Counted from the stretch's first letter, positions 16,988-25,744 are shown. The stretch is 64,000 bases of DNA from Rhodoferax ferrireducens T118 (GCF_000013605.1 NC_007908.1:2480001-2544000), one strand, 5' to 3'. A program made the numbers and translations. The notes: a model not told the origin generated them from the letters alone.

Positions 16988-18143
16988 GGCTATGCTGAAC
17001 AAGTACCGTCAAAACGGCATCTTGTGCTGTTGACGGCGCGAAGTCGAAAAGATCGACGAAAAATCACGTCCATTGGGTGCCCCTTGGGGCCTTTGCATGG
17101 GCCATTTGGCCCGCTTTGCGCCCTCATGGACGCACCTGTGCCCTCAGCCGTTGACGGCTGAGATAAATGTTGGTCAGCGCAAGTGCGGTGAATGCCCGAG
17201 TTGCATTCTTCTGCAGGCCCCGGTAGCGCACCTTGCCAAATCCCCACAGGCGCTTGACCACGCCAAAGACATGCTCTACCCGTGCCCGAATCCGCGACTT
17301 GTTGCGGTTCCTGGATTTGAGCGTTTCGTTCACTACACCGTTGCGACGGGTGCGCTGATTGGTGAAGTCGCGCACGTTGGGCGCTGCACTGTGGATCAAG
17401 TCCTTCTGGCTGGCGTAGGCCGAGTCGCCATAGACGCGCTGCTCGTTGCCATGCAACAGGTCTGGCAGCGGGTGTTTGTCGAGCACGTTGGCCGATGTGA
17501 CCACGGCGCTGTGGGCCAGTCCGGTTTGGCTGTCCACACCGATGTGCAGCTTCATGCCGAAGTACCACTGCTGGCCCTTGCGGGTTTGGTGCATATCCGG
17601 GTCACGCGCCTTGCCTGCGTTCTTGGTGGAGCTCGGAGCTCCAATGATGGTGGCATCCACAATAGTGCCGGTGTTGACCTTGAAGCCTTTGCTTTGCAAC
17701 ACAGCGCCCACCTGCGCGAACAAGGCCTCACCGAGCTGGTTGTCATGCAGGAGTTTGCGAAACTTCAGCATCGTTGTGGCATCGGGCACTGGCTCACGCC
17801 CCAGATCAATGCCCACGAAGCGGCGCAGACTGACGCTATCGTACAAAGCCTCCTCGCAGGATAGATCGGCCAGGTTGAACCAGTGCTGGATGAAGTGGAT
17901 GCGCAGCATGCGCTCCAATCCAATGGGTGGGCGTCCGTTGCCGGCCTTAGGGTAGAAGGGCTCGATCACTTCGCACAGCGCAACCCAAGGAACGATTGCC
18001 TCCATGGTCTTCAAGAATTCGTCGCGCCGCGTGGGCTTGCGATAGTTCTCAAAGGACTGGTCGGCGGCCATGGCAAGGGTCTGCTGTTTCAGCATTACGT
18101 AACGTTTCAACCCTCAGGTTCGTGGACCTTAATCAGCATTGCC
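16988..18143 (-). mobile_element. IS5-family insertion sequence, complete (about 1156 bp)
   Basis: Imperfect terminal inverted repeats bracket the transposase: the left end begins ggctatgctgaacaag (16988), and the right end read inward begins ggcaatgctgattaag (ending at 18143). Left flank is TTAA (16984-16987) and right flank CTAG (18144-18147). Both fit the YTAR target of IS5, but they differ, so there is no clean target duplication. Confidence 0.8.
17124..18095 (-). CDS. IS5-family transposase
   Basis: About 323 residues, full length. The DDE residues look intact: Asp in TIVDATIIGAPSS, Asp in VYGDSAYASQ and Glu in RARVEHVFGVVKR. The N-terminal PPIGLERMLRIHFIQHWFNL and the YFGMKLHIGVDSQTG block are typical of the IS5 group. 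I prefer MLKQQTLAMAADQ at 18095 as start over the upstream Met at 18110. With terminal repeats on both sides the element may still be mobile. Confidence 0.9.
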   Translation of the reverse strand: MLKQQTLAMAADQSFENYRKPTRRDEFLKTMEAIVPWVALCEVIEPFYPKAGNGRPPIGLERMLRIHFIQHWFNLADLSCEEALYDSVSLRRFVGIDLGREPVPDATTMLKFRKLLHDNQLGEALFAQVGAVLQSKGFKVNTGTIVDATIIGAPSSTKNAGKARDPDMHQTRKGQQWYFGMKLHIGVDSQTGLAHSAVVTSANVLDKHPLPDLLHGNEQRVYGDSAYASQKDLIHSAAPNVRDFTNQRTRRNGVVNETLKSRNRNKSRIRARVEHVFGVVKRLWGFGKVRYRGLQKNATRAFTALALTNIYLSRQRLRAQVRP

Positions 18144-18227
18144 CTAGGTATGGCCTCCGATCCGTGGTATTTACAGGAAATCGGTGTTGCGATTGATGAC
18201 GATAGGAGTTTCCACGAAAGTTATTGA

Positions 18228-19706
18228 TTAGGATTTGTCTTCGAGGCCCGCCGGCGCGAGGCCGGCGAACTTCACATCCCACCAGTGCGGCATCTTGCCA
18301 AGTGCTTCGGTTTGTTCTTTGCGCAGTACGGCGTTCCTGACTAGCGAACCGCCGACAAACCTGAAGGGTTCGGGCGGGAATTTCCGACTGGATCGGTTGA
18401 CCAAGGCGCATCCAGACCATTCGTTGCGCAAACCAAGCGCCAAGGCGGACAGTATTTTTCCGCCGATGCGGCTGGGAGCCACACCGTTGCCGCTCCAGCC
18501 GACGCCGTAGCTGATGTGGCCGGCATCCCTCAGGGTTCCGAACACCGGCAGACTGTCATAGGTCCGGTCGATCGGGCCAGCCCATTGGTCGTCGATCTTC
18601 ACGTCCCGCAGCATGGGAAAGGAGCGCCGGAAATCAGCCAGCGTGAGCGCTGTCGCCTCTGGAGACTGGCTGAAGCATTCGCCAATCACGCTCTGATACT
18701 GGATGACGCCTGTGCCCTTGCCGTAGACGATTCGTCCGTCGCGCGTGGTCCTGTAATAGCCCACCATGAGCTGAGAGTCGGTGATGGATTCGCCGCCCGT
18801 CCAGCCGATCTCTCGAAGCCGTTCCGGCACGGGCTCAGTGGCGATGATAGTGCTGTTGACGGGTGTGATGAGTTGCCCTAGCTCCGGTATGGCGGCGGCC
18901 CAGGCATTGTTTGCCAGCACAACGGCCTGAGCCTGAACCTCGCCGTGAGCGGTCATGAGGATCGACGGTGCGTTGGTCGACAACGAGACGACCGCCGTGT
19001 TCTCGTAGATTTCCACACCGCGTTGGAGGGCAACCTTGCGCAGCCCGCGCGCCAGAAACGCAGGCTGAACGGTCGCATTGCTCTGCTCGTAGACACCGGC
19101 CAGGTGCACCCTGGATCCCGTGCGACGGGAAACATCTTCATCAGAGAGGTTCTGGAACGGTCTTTTCCCAATCTTCGCGCACGCATGGAGCGTATCGCGC
19201 CAGGCATCTCGCTGGAATTCGGAGGTGGCCGTCCACAGCCATCCCCCCTGAACGAAATGAGCGTCGATGCCGTTGTCCTGGCAGAACTGCCCCAATTCAG
19301 AAATCGCCTGCTCGGATGCAACGGCCAGGCGGATGGCCTCGTCCTTGTCGGCGATACCCATCAAGGTAGAAATCTTCGGCCACCACGACATGGCGAATCC
19401 GCCATTGCGCCCTGAAGCGCCGCCCCCGCAAATGTCCCGCTCCAGCACGACCACACGTGCCTCGGGGTGTTCCGCCTTGATGGTCAGGGCCGTCCACAAC
19501 CCGACATAGCCGCCGCCAATGATAGCCACGTCGGCGAATTTTTTCCCGTTGAGCGGGCGGGTGGAGGGCTCCAGCGGCTCGGCCTCCTTCATCCAGTGAC
19601 TTTGAGACAGTCGGCTCAGATTTTGGGGGCGGTCGAGCTCGATTAGGTTCTTTCTTGGGAACACAGCATCACTCCAGTGGTAGCCCATGAACGCGGGGCA
19701 TTGCAT
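18228..19706 (-). CDS. FAD-dependent amine oxidoreductase (PuuB/OrdL-like)
   Basis: A DAO-superfamily flavoenzyme of about 490 residues. The FAD motif is IIGGGYVGLWTAL, followed by ERDICGGGASGRNGGFAMSW, the signature of gamma-glutamylputrescine oxidase and related enzymes. The C-terminal VGWSGNGVAPSRIGGKIL is the second FAD segment. Substrates in the family are N-alkylated amines or gamma-glutamyl-polyamines; this one is unassigned. The frame is open to 19778; candidate ATGs are 19706 and 19688, neither with a clear ribosome site. It is transcribed divergently from a regulator whose cupin half resembles PuuR-type repressors, which supports polyamine or amine use. Confidence 0.85.
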   Translation of the reverse strand: MQCPAFMGYHWSDAVFPRKNLIELDRPQNLSRLSQSHWMKEAEPLEPSTRPLNGKKFADVAIIGGGYVGLWTALTIKAEHPEARVVVLERDICGGGASGRNGGFAMSWWPKISTLMGIADKDEAIRLAVASEQAISELGQFCQDNGIDAHFVQGGWLWTATSEFQRDAWRDTLHACAKIGKRPFQNLSDEDVSRRTGSRVHLAGVYEQSNATVQPAFLARGLRKVALQRGVEIYENTAVVSLSTNAPSILMTAHGEVQAQAVVLANNAWAAAIPELGQLITPVNSTIIATEPVPERLREIGWTGGESITDSQLMVGYYRTTRDGRIVYGKGTGVIQYQSVIGECFSQSPEATALTLADFRRSFPMLRDVKIDDQWAGPIDRTYDSLPVFGTLRDAGHISYGVGWSGNGVAPSRIGGKILSALALGLRNEWSGCALVNRSSRKFPPEPFRFVGGSLVRNAVLRKEQTEALGKMPHWWDVKFAGLAPAGLEDKS

Positions 19707-19708
19707 AA

Positions 19709-19731
19709 TATCTATATGTTTTCTGTAGATA
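19709..19731. promoter_or_regulatory. Dyad TATCTA-N11-TAGATA upstream of the oxidase
   Basis: The 6-bp arms are perfect reverse complements and overlap possible promoter elements of the minus-strand oxidase gene (TTGTAT upstream, TAGATA-like -10). The site lies between the oxidase and the divergent MerR-XRE-cupin regulator and is a candidate operator for it. Confidence 0.4.
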
Positions 19732-19927
19732 ATACAAACGCAAATTAATAGAGGAGTAGGTGTTTTCCTGCTTGTCATGAGCTACCAAATCAAGTAACAG
19801 GTATCACGGCAGGCAGTAATACACGTGCTAACGGATGTTGTGTGGACCTTCCGTGGTGCTGATGAAATCAGCCAATCGAGGAAAGTTCATGCGTTTCAGT
19901 CTCGCTGAAGCACAGAAGGAATAGCAC

Positions 19928-20749
19928 ATGCAGAATATTGGAATTGGTGATGTGTCGCAAGTCACCGGAATTAACGTGTCGACATTGCGCCTGTGGGAGC
20001 AGCATGGTCTGATCAGTCCAGAACGTTCGGCTTCAGGTCATCGCATCTATCGGGATAGCGATATTTCAGCTATCCGAGCCATCCACAGACTTCGGAAAGT
20101 GGATGGATTGAACATGTCTGCCATCAAGCAGACGCTCGCGGCTTCCGCGCCTCAGCCGAGTCACCTGACATCGCCCTTAAGCGAGCAGCAGGAAAAGACA
20201 AGGCAGTTGGGCGTAAGGTTTCGGATTGCCAGGCAAAAGCAGAACCTCTCACTGGATCAGGCCAGCAAGTTATCCGGACTGCCAATATCCTTTATTTCTA
20301 CATTTGAGCGTACGGGTCAGGGTGCAACCGTAACCAGCCTGCAGCGACTTGCCGCAAGCTACAACACGTCGGTGACGAAGCTGACTGCACCAGAGGGGCA
20401 TGGCGAAAAAGCCGCATCTTGCGTCGTCAGGAACAACGAGGCTCGCGTAGCACCGTATTTCACGTCAGGCATTACGGTGAATCAGTTGGCCGAAAACCTC
20501 GAGTCCCTCGATTGTCAGAAATGGACTCTGCAGCCGGGCGCTGGTAGCGACGGGGCGTATTCCCACGAGGGCGAAGAGTTCATCCACATCCTGCAGGGAG
20601 TTTTGACCATCACCATTGATGGAGGAGAACAGATCAGTCTAGGAGAGGGCGACAGCATTTCGTTCAGCAGTCAGTCGGCCCACGCCTGGCGCGCCGTAGG
20701 CGACATACCGACAATGTTGTTATGGATCAATACACCCAAGAGCTTCTGA
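19928..20749 (+). CDS. MerR-XRE-cupin triple-domain transcription regulator
   Basis: 273 residues with AAGGAA before the ATG. Residues 4-72 are a MerR-type winged helix (DVSQVTGINVSTLRLWEQHG, then SGHRIYRDSDISAIRAI). Residues 94-155 are an XRE/lambda-Cro helix-turn-helix (LGVRFRIARQKQNLSLDQAS). Residues 205-273 are a cupin with HEGEEFIHILQG. XRE-cupin proteins such as PuuR regulate amine catabolism. The extra MerR head gives two DNA-binding domains in one chain. It lacks the usual MerR long dimer helix plus effector domain. It is divergent from a PuuB-like oxidase, its probable target. Confidence 0.85.
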   Translation: MQNIGIGDVSQVTGINVSTLRLWEQHGLISPERSASGHRIYRDSDISAIRAIHRLRKVDGLNMSAIKQTLAASAPQPSHLTSPLSEQQEKTRQLGVRFRIARQKQNLSLDQASKLSGLPISFISTFERTGQGATVTSLQRLAASYNTSVTKLTAPEGHGEKAASCVVRNNEARVAPYFTSGITVNQLAENLESLDCQKWTLQPGAGSDGAYSHEGEEFIHILQGVLTITIDGGEQISLGEGDSISFSSQSAHAWRAVGDIPTMLLWINTPKSF

Positions 20750-20811
20750 AGAACTATCGTTGGTTGTCGGTGTCCGCGGAGACTTGGGCGTCAGTGAGAT
20801 CGCGGTAGCTG

Positions 20812-21047
20812 GTAACTGGTACTTGGTTGTCGGCAAGCTATGCCAAGTTTGATGACGATAACGCTACTGGGGCTAATCCCACGCAAAAGCGCGAAGGTTT
20901 TGGCGTGGCTGCCAAGTACGTGCTTTCCAAACCACATTCCTCTACGGCGGCTTCAGCCTCAATACAGCGTCACAAGTGGTTACTGGCTCGACGACTGGCG
21001 ACTGGGAGAAAAATATTGTCGGATTGGATGTGAACCACAAGTTCTGA
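20812..21047 (+). pseudogene. Outer-membrane porin, frameshifted C-terminal remnant
   Basis: The frame reads ASYAKFDDDNATGANPTQKR and then EGFGVAAKYVLSK. After a 1-bp change near 20935 it continues in the next frame as TFLYGGFSLNTASQ and ends GLDVNHKF at the stop 21045-21047. The C-terminal Phe and the beta-strand alternation are those of Gram-negative porins of Burkholderiales (usually 330-380 residues). Only the last two or three strands remain. A hairpin follows the stop. Confidence 0.75.
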
Positions 21048-21084
21048 TTTGACACTGGCCTGACCAGAAGTGAGTCGATCTCCA

Positions 21085-21114
21085 ATCCCCTGCCAAGTCA
21101 ACTTAGCAGGGGAT
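21085..21114 (+). terminator. Hairpin downstream of the porin remnant
   Basis: Arms atcccctgc (21085-21093) and gcaggggat (21106-21114) pair perfectly over 9 bp with a 12-nt loop. The T-tract is short (ttat). It was probably the terminator of the original porin gene. Confidence 0.55.
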
Positions 21115-21763
21115 TATCACTTGGCAGGTACTCATTCCATTTCCAAATCATTTGTGTCTACCCTACGCCGACCAGATCCTGCACATCAGCATGAGCGTAG
21201 GCGTGGGCGTGAGCCTGTACGCTGCCCTGCGGTCAACCGAGTCTCCGCTGCCGGCGTCAGCAATGTGGATTGACCTCCGCCAAACGGGCGGCAGCTTTAT
21301 GGAAGGCTGAGGCGTCAACTGGGCCCGTCGTTCCAAGGACATCGAATGGGACGTTCAATCTCGGGTATCGGGCGGGCAGTTCACGAAAGCCATCGTCAGG
21401 AATGGGCACGTAGTTCGCGTCTACGGCAGGCCGCTGTCCGTCACCACGACTTGGTGAATTTGCGAACGTCAAGTTTCAGGCAAGCAGTTTGATGTCGCCT
21501 CTGACTTGTGGCGACCAGGAGCGGGTGCTCCCGGATGGCAGCTTTCGGGTGGCGAAAAACCCTCACAGTCGAGGTTCCCTGAAGCGGTCGCTCAATTGGC
21601 GGCAACCTAACCACATTGTTGACATTGGCGACGGGAAAATTTGAGACAGGTCTGCAGCGGAAGCCGACCACCATGAACGGCAGGGTCCTGGAAGTCCAAT
21701 GGTCGCCCGCCACCACAGAACCGTGTCGCACAATGCTTGCCTACCCAAAATCAAGAGGCCGCC
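21115..21763. other. Gene-free stretch
   Basis: No intact gene. A minus-strand frame at 21257-21472 (LNVPFDVLGTTGPVDASAFH) looks faintly protein-like, but I cannot place it. It may be another gene remnant. Confidence 0.3.
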
Positions 21764-23514
21764 ATGACCGACTCCACCACACTTTCCCGCCGTGCACCCC
21801 GCCGCTTTTGGGGCTGGGGCCAGGCCGATGCCTCGCTGGATACGCGCGAGCAGGCCACGGTAAAGACCATGGTCGAGCAATTGGAGGTGCCTTATGTCGA
21901 GCGGGCGGTGCCGCAGGTGCACGAGTTTAGGCTGCCCTCGCCGCGCGTTGCTGCGCCCAAGGCACTGGTCTCGGTGTTTTCAGCCACACCACTGGACCGG
22001 CTCAACCACTGCGTTGGCAAGAGCTATGCAGACCTGGCGCGCATGTGGCTGCGCGCTCCACCCACGCCACCCGACTGGGTGGCATTTCCCGATGACGAGC
22101 AGGCGGTGGTGGACATTCTGGACTGGGCGCAGGCTCACAACGTGGCAGTCATTCCCTACGGGGGCGGCAGCAGCGTGTGCGGTGGTGTGGAGGCGGCGGT
22201 GTGGAGGCGGCGGTGGGCGACAGCTATGCCGGGGTAGTGTCGCTGGACCTGGAGCGCCTGAACCGGGTGCTGGAGGTAGACCCCATCAGTCGCGCGGCCC
22301 GCATTCAGGCTGGCGCGCTGGGGCCACAACTGCAAACCCAGCTCAAACCGCACGGGCTCGCGCTGCGCCACTTTCCTCAGAGCTTTGAGTTCTCCACGCT
22401 GGGTGGCTGGATCGTCACGCGGGCCGGGGGCCATTACGCCACGCAGCACACCCATATCGATGATTTTGTTGAGTCCACGCGGTTGGTCACCCCTAACGGC
22501 ATTCTGCAAACACGGCGTCTGCCGGGCTCGGGTGCCGGGCCTGCACCAGATCGGTGGGTGCTGGGGTCTGAGGGCACGCTGGGCGTGCTGACCGAGGCCT
22601 GGGTGCGTCTGCAAGAGCCGCCGTGCTTTCGTGTATCGGCCTCGGTCAGCTTTACGGACTACTTTGCGGGCGCACGTTGTGTGCGGGCATTGGCGCAGTC
22701 GGGGTTGAACCCGACGAACTGCCGTTTGCTGGACCCGATGGAGACCGTGTTTTCTGGCGTGGGCGATGGCCGTTTCGCCATTTTGGTGCTGGGCTTTGAG
22801 TCGTCCGACCACCCGCTGCAGGCATGGATGGAGCGTGCTTTGGATCTAGTGCGTGACCATGGCGGCACGTTTGACGCGGATGCCGTGGCCCGCTCGCTGG
22901 CCGCTCAAGGCGGGGACGAGCACCGCAGCGGTGCCGCCGGGGCCTGGCGAGACGCTTTTCTGCGCATGCCCTATTGGCGCGACCCGGCCGTTGGGCTGGG
23001 GCTGATCATGGATACCTTCGAGACCGCCATCACCTGGGATCGGTTTGAGGCGTTTTACGCCAGTGTCAAGGCCGACGTGGGAGCGGCGATCGAGCGCGCC
23101 ACGGGGCAAGAGGCGCTGCTGTCGTGCCGTCTGACCCATGTGTACCCGGACGGACCGGCACCGTATTTCACGCTGGCCGCGCGCGGCGCCGCCGATGGCA
23201 GTGTGGCCAGCGCCTTGGCGGCCTGGCGCGACATCAAGCAGGCGGCCAATGCCGCAGTCATTGCGCACGGCGGCACCATTACCCACCACCATGCCGTCGG
23301 GCGTGACCACCGTAGCGGCTATGAGCGCGAAGTGCCCGCCCTGTTTCGCCAGATGCTGGCGGCGGCCAAACAAGTGGCCGACCCGCAGGGCATCATGAAC
23401 CCCGGTGTTTTACTGGATCCGTTGGCCCGGCAGGTGGGGCACAGCGGGATACTGGCATCGTCATTTTTTGGGTCTGATTTCAAGGTCGCAGCGCCCTGCA
23501 AAACACCGACGTGA
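21764..23514 (+). pseudogene. FAD-binding oxidase (GlcD/alkylglycerone-phosphate synthase type) with frameshift
   Basis: The gene starts MTDSTTLSRRAPRRFWGWG at 21764 and runs in one frame to IPYGGGSSVCGGVEAAV, the FAD-binding PP-loop. It then switches frame at a 14-bp tandem duplication (22187-22214). The rest, in the next frame, reads GDSYAGVVSLDLERLNRVL, then VLGSEGTLGVLTEAWVRL and the C-terminal DPQGIMNPGVLL, all classic for FAD_binding_4 / FAD-oxidase_C proteins such as AGPS and GlcD. Removing one repeat copy restores a single frame of about 578 codons. As it stands, only the first about 158 residues would be made. Confidence 0.88.
22187..22214 (+). repeat. 14-bp perfect tandem duplication
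   Basis: gtggaggcggcggt occurs twice back to back (22187-22200, 22201-22214). Because 14 is not a multiple of three, it breaks the reading frame of the surrounding FAD oxidase. Confidence 0.95.
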
Positions 23515-23633
23515 ATGTCAAGAACCCCAGTGACATCCCTGCCCATCACGGTGGATTCAACCTCTATTGGATGCAGTTTGCAGTCACAGCGCTTTACCTG
23601 TTGCTGAATCATCTGTGCCATCAATTCAGTTGA
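23511..23633 (+). CDS. Possible 40-residue membrane peptide
   Basis: A GTG at 23511 overlaps the stop of the FAD oxidase (GTGA) and opens 40 codons with a hydrophobic stretch MQFAVTALYLLLNHLCHQF. There is no family match that I know and no separate ribosome site. It may be the tail of another decayed gene. Confidence 0.2.
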   Translation: MNVKNPSDIPAHHGGFNLYWMQFAVTALYLLLNHLCHQFS

Positions 23634-23734
23634 ACGTCAGCAGTGTGGAAGAACGTTTACCGGCTAAGCAGCGGAAGCTTGTTTATCTACGGAGTAAAAA
23701 TGAGATGTTTTTATTCTTCTAACGTCCGTCTCAG

Positions 23735-24646
23735 TTGTGTTTAAACCTGTTGATTGTGTTTAAACCTGTTGATTTTGAAGGCATTTTCCCTCTCGCAACG
23801 GACTTCGTCCGCGGTATTCAGCAGGGCGTTCGTGTCCCAGCGAGTGTCCAAGACGCCATTCGAATCTGTCGAACGGTCAACTGGTTTCGCGCTCTTCAAT
23901 TAAGAGCAGGTCTTACCTCGGCGTATGCGATGCAAAGGACATTCGACAGGGAAACATTCGTCCGCCGACCGGGAAGACCCACGTTCCATAGCCATAAGTG
24001 GGGTGCATATCGGACTGGTCGGCACATGCCGTAAGCTTCACTGATCGAGCAGGTCAATCAGCATATGCCCGGCTCTGCCCGAGAATTCCATCGGGTCCTG
24101 TGGACAGCGCTCGATATGGACAAACCTATTGGAAGACGGGCCAATGCTCTCTTGGGACAGTTGGAACTTGGCATCCAGCGGGCCATTTTTGCCTCCATTT
24201 CGTCCGCTGGTTCTAAATCAAGTTGGCGAGAACCCTCGAACGGGCGGCTAGTAGACTCCCTCGCTGGCAAGGCCTGCTTGGATTCGCTGGCTGCGGTCAC
24301 GATATTTACAAGAACAGCGATAGAGCAGGATAACTAAAGGTTAGCGTTTTTCTGGGCCCGTGAAACTTACTACACACTGATCAAGCTTGGACTTGAAATG
24401 TACAGACGGGGCATCGGCTATGACATCGTGAATCTGTATAGAAACTTCATATTTAGCAAAATACGCTGGCATGGATGTCAGTTTCACGATAGCAAATTTG
24501 ATATCGTGAAAGCAGGTGCCTGGATTGCAACTTTGCCTTACGAGACACCAGGGACGAGGGATAGACGCCTCAGTTGGGAGCAGCGGGTTGAGTTAATGTC
24601 GCTTCTGCTGAAAGGCAGATTTGGATGGGATGTTTTTTTGCCATGA
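23735..24646 (+). pseudogene. Unknown gene with two in-frame stops
   Basis: Three open segments share one frame: 23735-24034, then codons up to the stop at 24335-24337, then codons up to 24646. They are separated only by single TAA codons at 24032 and 24335. Segments read LATDFVRGIQQGVRVPASVQ, GSAREFHRVLWTALDMDKPI and RGIGYDIVNLYRNFIFSKIR. The composition is protein-like across all three, which suggests one gene of about 300 codons that has acquired nonsense mutations. I recognise no family. A 19-bp tandem duplication sits at its 5' end. Confidence 0.35.
23736..23773 (+). repeat. 19-bp perfect tandem duplication
   Basis: tgtgtttaaacctgttgat occurs twice in a row (23736-23754, 23755-23773). 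Like the 14-bp duplication 1.5 kb upstream it shifts the reading frame, here at the start of the unknown decayed gene. Confidence 0.95.
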
Positions 24647-24801
24647 GACCGCAGTGGATTCCGGTTGACTGGAACGCTGACGCGGATGCCCGTCTTGGGT
24701 TTGTCAGGGCACAACGATTGCGGCATTGGGGATGGCAGTCTGTCACGGGCCAAGCATCCCCCTCCGACTGGCCACCTATGGACGTCTTTATGAAATCATG
24801 A
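24643..24801 (+). CDS. Possible 52-residue protein coupled to the decayed gene
   Basis: An ATG at 24643 overlaps the preceding stop as ATGA and opens MRPQWIPVDWNADADARLGF with further charged and tryptophan-rich sequence up to the stop at 24799-24801. The overlap suggests translational coupling in the original operon. No family recognised. From here to 24955 the DNA is AT-rich and otherwise featureless, probably the promoter of the crotonase gene. Confidence 0.3.
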   Translation: MRPQWIPVDWNADADARLGFVRAQRLRHWGWQSVTGQASPSDWPPMDVFMKS

Positions 24802-24976
24802 AGTGCTGATCTGAATGGCGATTTGTCTACTATTTATGAATATCAGACGAGAAATCTATAAATTAGTTGTCATTAATGTGATCTAATTCTGAGTAAATGC
24901 TGCCAGTGGCTCTATATAAATCAACAAGTTAGAGCACATATGCAGTCCACTAATTATGCAAACTCCCTTATTGATC

Positions 24977-25669
24977 ATGAGCAAACTGGTTACGTACGAT
25001 CTTGCGGATGGGGTTGCCACGCTGGCGCTGGACAATGGCAAGGTGAATGCCATGTCGCCCGATCTGATTGTCGACTTCAATCAGGCGCTGGACCAGGCCG
25101 AGCATGATCGCGCGGTGGTGATCGTGACCGGCAAGCCGGGCATTCTGTCCGGTGGATTCGATCTGAAGGTCATGATGTCCAGCCCGCAAAATGCGATTGA
25201 CCTGGTGACCGCCGGGTCAAAGCTGACGCGTCGCATGCTGGCCCACCCGTTTCCGCTCATCGTCGCCTGTCCGGGTCACGCCGTTGCCAAGGGCGCTTTT
25301 TTGTTGCTGGCAGCCGACTACCGAATTGGCGTCGAGGGGCCATTCAATATCGGGCTCAACGAGGTGCAGATCGGCATGACCATGCACCATGTCGGTATCG
25401 AACTGGCGCGTGACCGCTTGAGCCCGGCGGCCTTTCAGCGCTCTGTCATCAGCGCTGAAATGTTCAATCCTCAGGGAGCGCTGGTCGCGGGCTTTTTTGA
25501 CCAGGTGGTTGCCGTTGATCAGTTGCTGGTCACGGCCCAGGAAGTCGCCCAGCGTTTGAAGAAAATCAACATGACGGCGCACAAGAACACCAAACTCAAG
25601 GCCCGCCAGGCACTGTTGGACAGACTCGACAGCGGCCTGGAACGCGACAAAATAAGCGGCTTGCACTAA
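24977..25669 (+). CDS. Enoyl-CoA hydratase/isomerase family protein
   Basis: A crotonase-fold protein of about 230 residues starting MSKLVTYDLADGVATLALDN; an ATG at 24956 is also possible. GKVNAMSPDLI and GKPGILSGGFDLKVMM form the CoA-binding and first oxyanion segment. CPGHAVAKGAFLLLAADYRI is the second. At the usual catalytic glutamate positions I read INIGLNEVQIGMTMHHVGIE-like sequence, so activity as hydratase is plausible but not certain. It is slightly short for the family (about 260). It lies tail to tail with fadD, consistent with fatty-acid breakdown. Confidence 0.85.
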   Translation: MSKLVTYDLADGVATLALDNGKVNAMSPDLIVDFNQALDQAEHDRAVVIVTGKPGILSGGFDLKVMMSSPQNAIDLVTAGSKLTRRMLAHPFPLIVACPGHAVAKGAFLLLAADYRIGVEGPFNIGLNEVQIGMTMHHVGIELARDRLSPAAFQRSVISAEMFNPQGALVAGFFDQVVAVDQLLVTAQEVAQRLKKINMTAHKNTKLKARQALLDRLDSGLERDKISGLH

Positions 25670-25688
25670 ACCAAAACAAGGAGCACGC

Positions 25689-25717
25689 CAGGGCTGGCGA
25701 AGACTTCGCCTACCCTG
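25689..25717. terminator. Bidirectional hairpin between crotonase and fadD
   Basis: caggg / ccctg outer arms enclose ggcgaagacttcgcc, itself a perfect inverted repeat. It lies between two convergent genes, with pyrimidine-rich sequence on the plus-strand exit side. Confidence 0.6.
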
Positions 25718-25744
25718 CCTTTCCCTTGAGCGCCGTTAAGGCAG

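Noticed and set aside
21257..21472. Minus-strand frame with LNVPFDVLGTTGPVDASAFH
   Set aside because: Looks weakly protein-like but lacks a start signal and any family I can name; noted only as gene-free DNA.
24032..24337. Stop-codon readthrough or recoding to join the three segments
   Set aside because: Both stops are TAA with no recoding context; nonsense decay is simpler.
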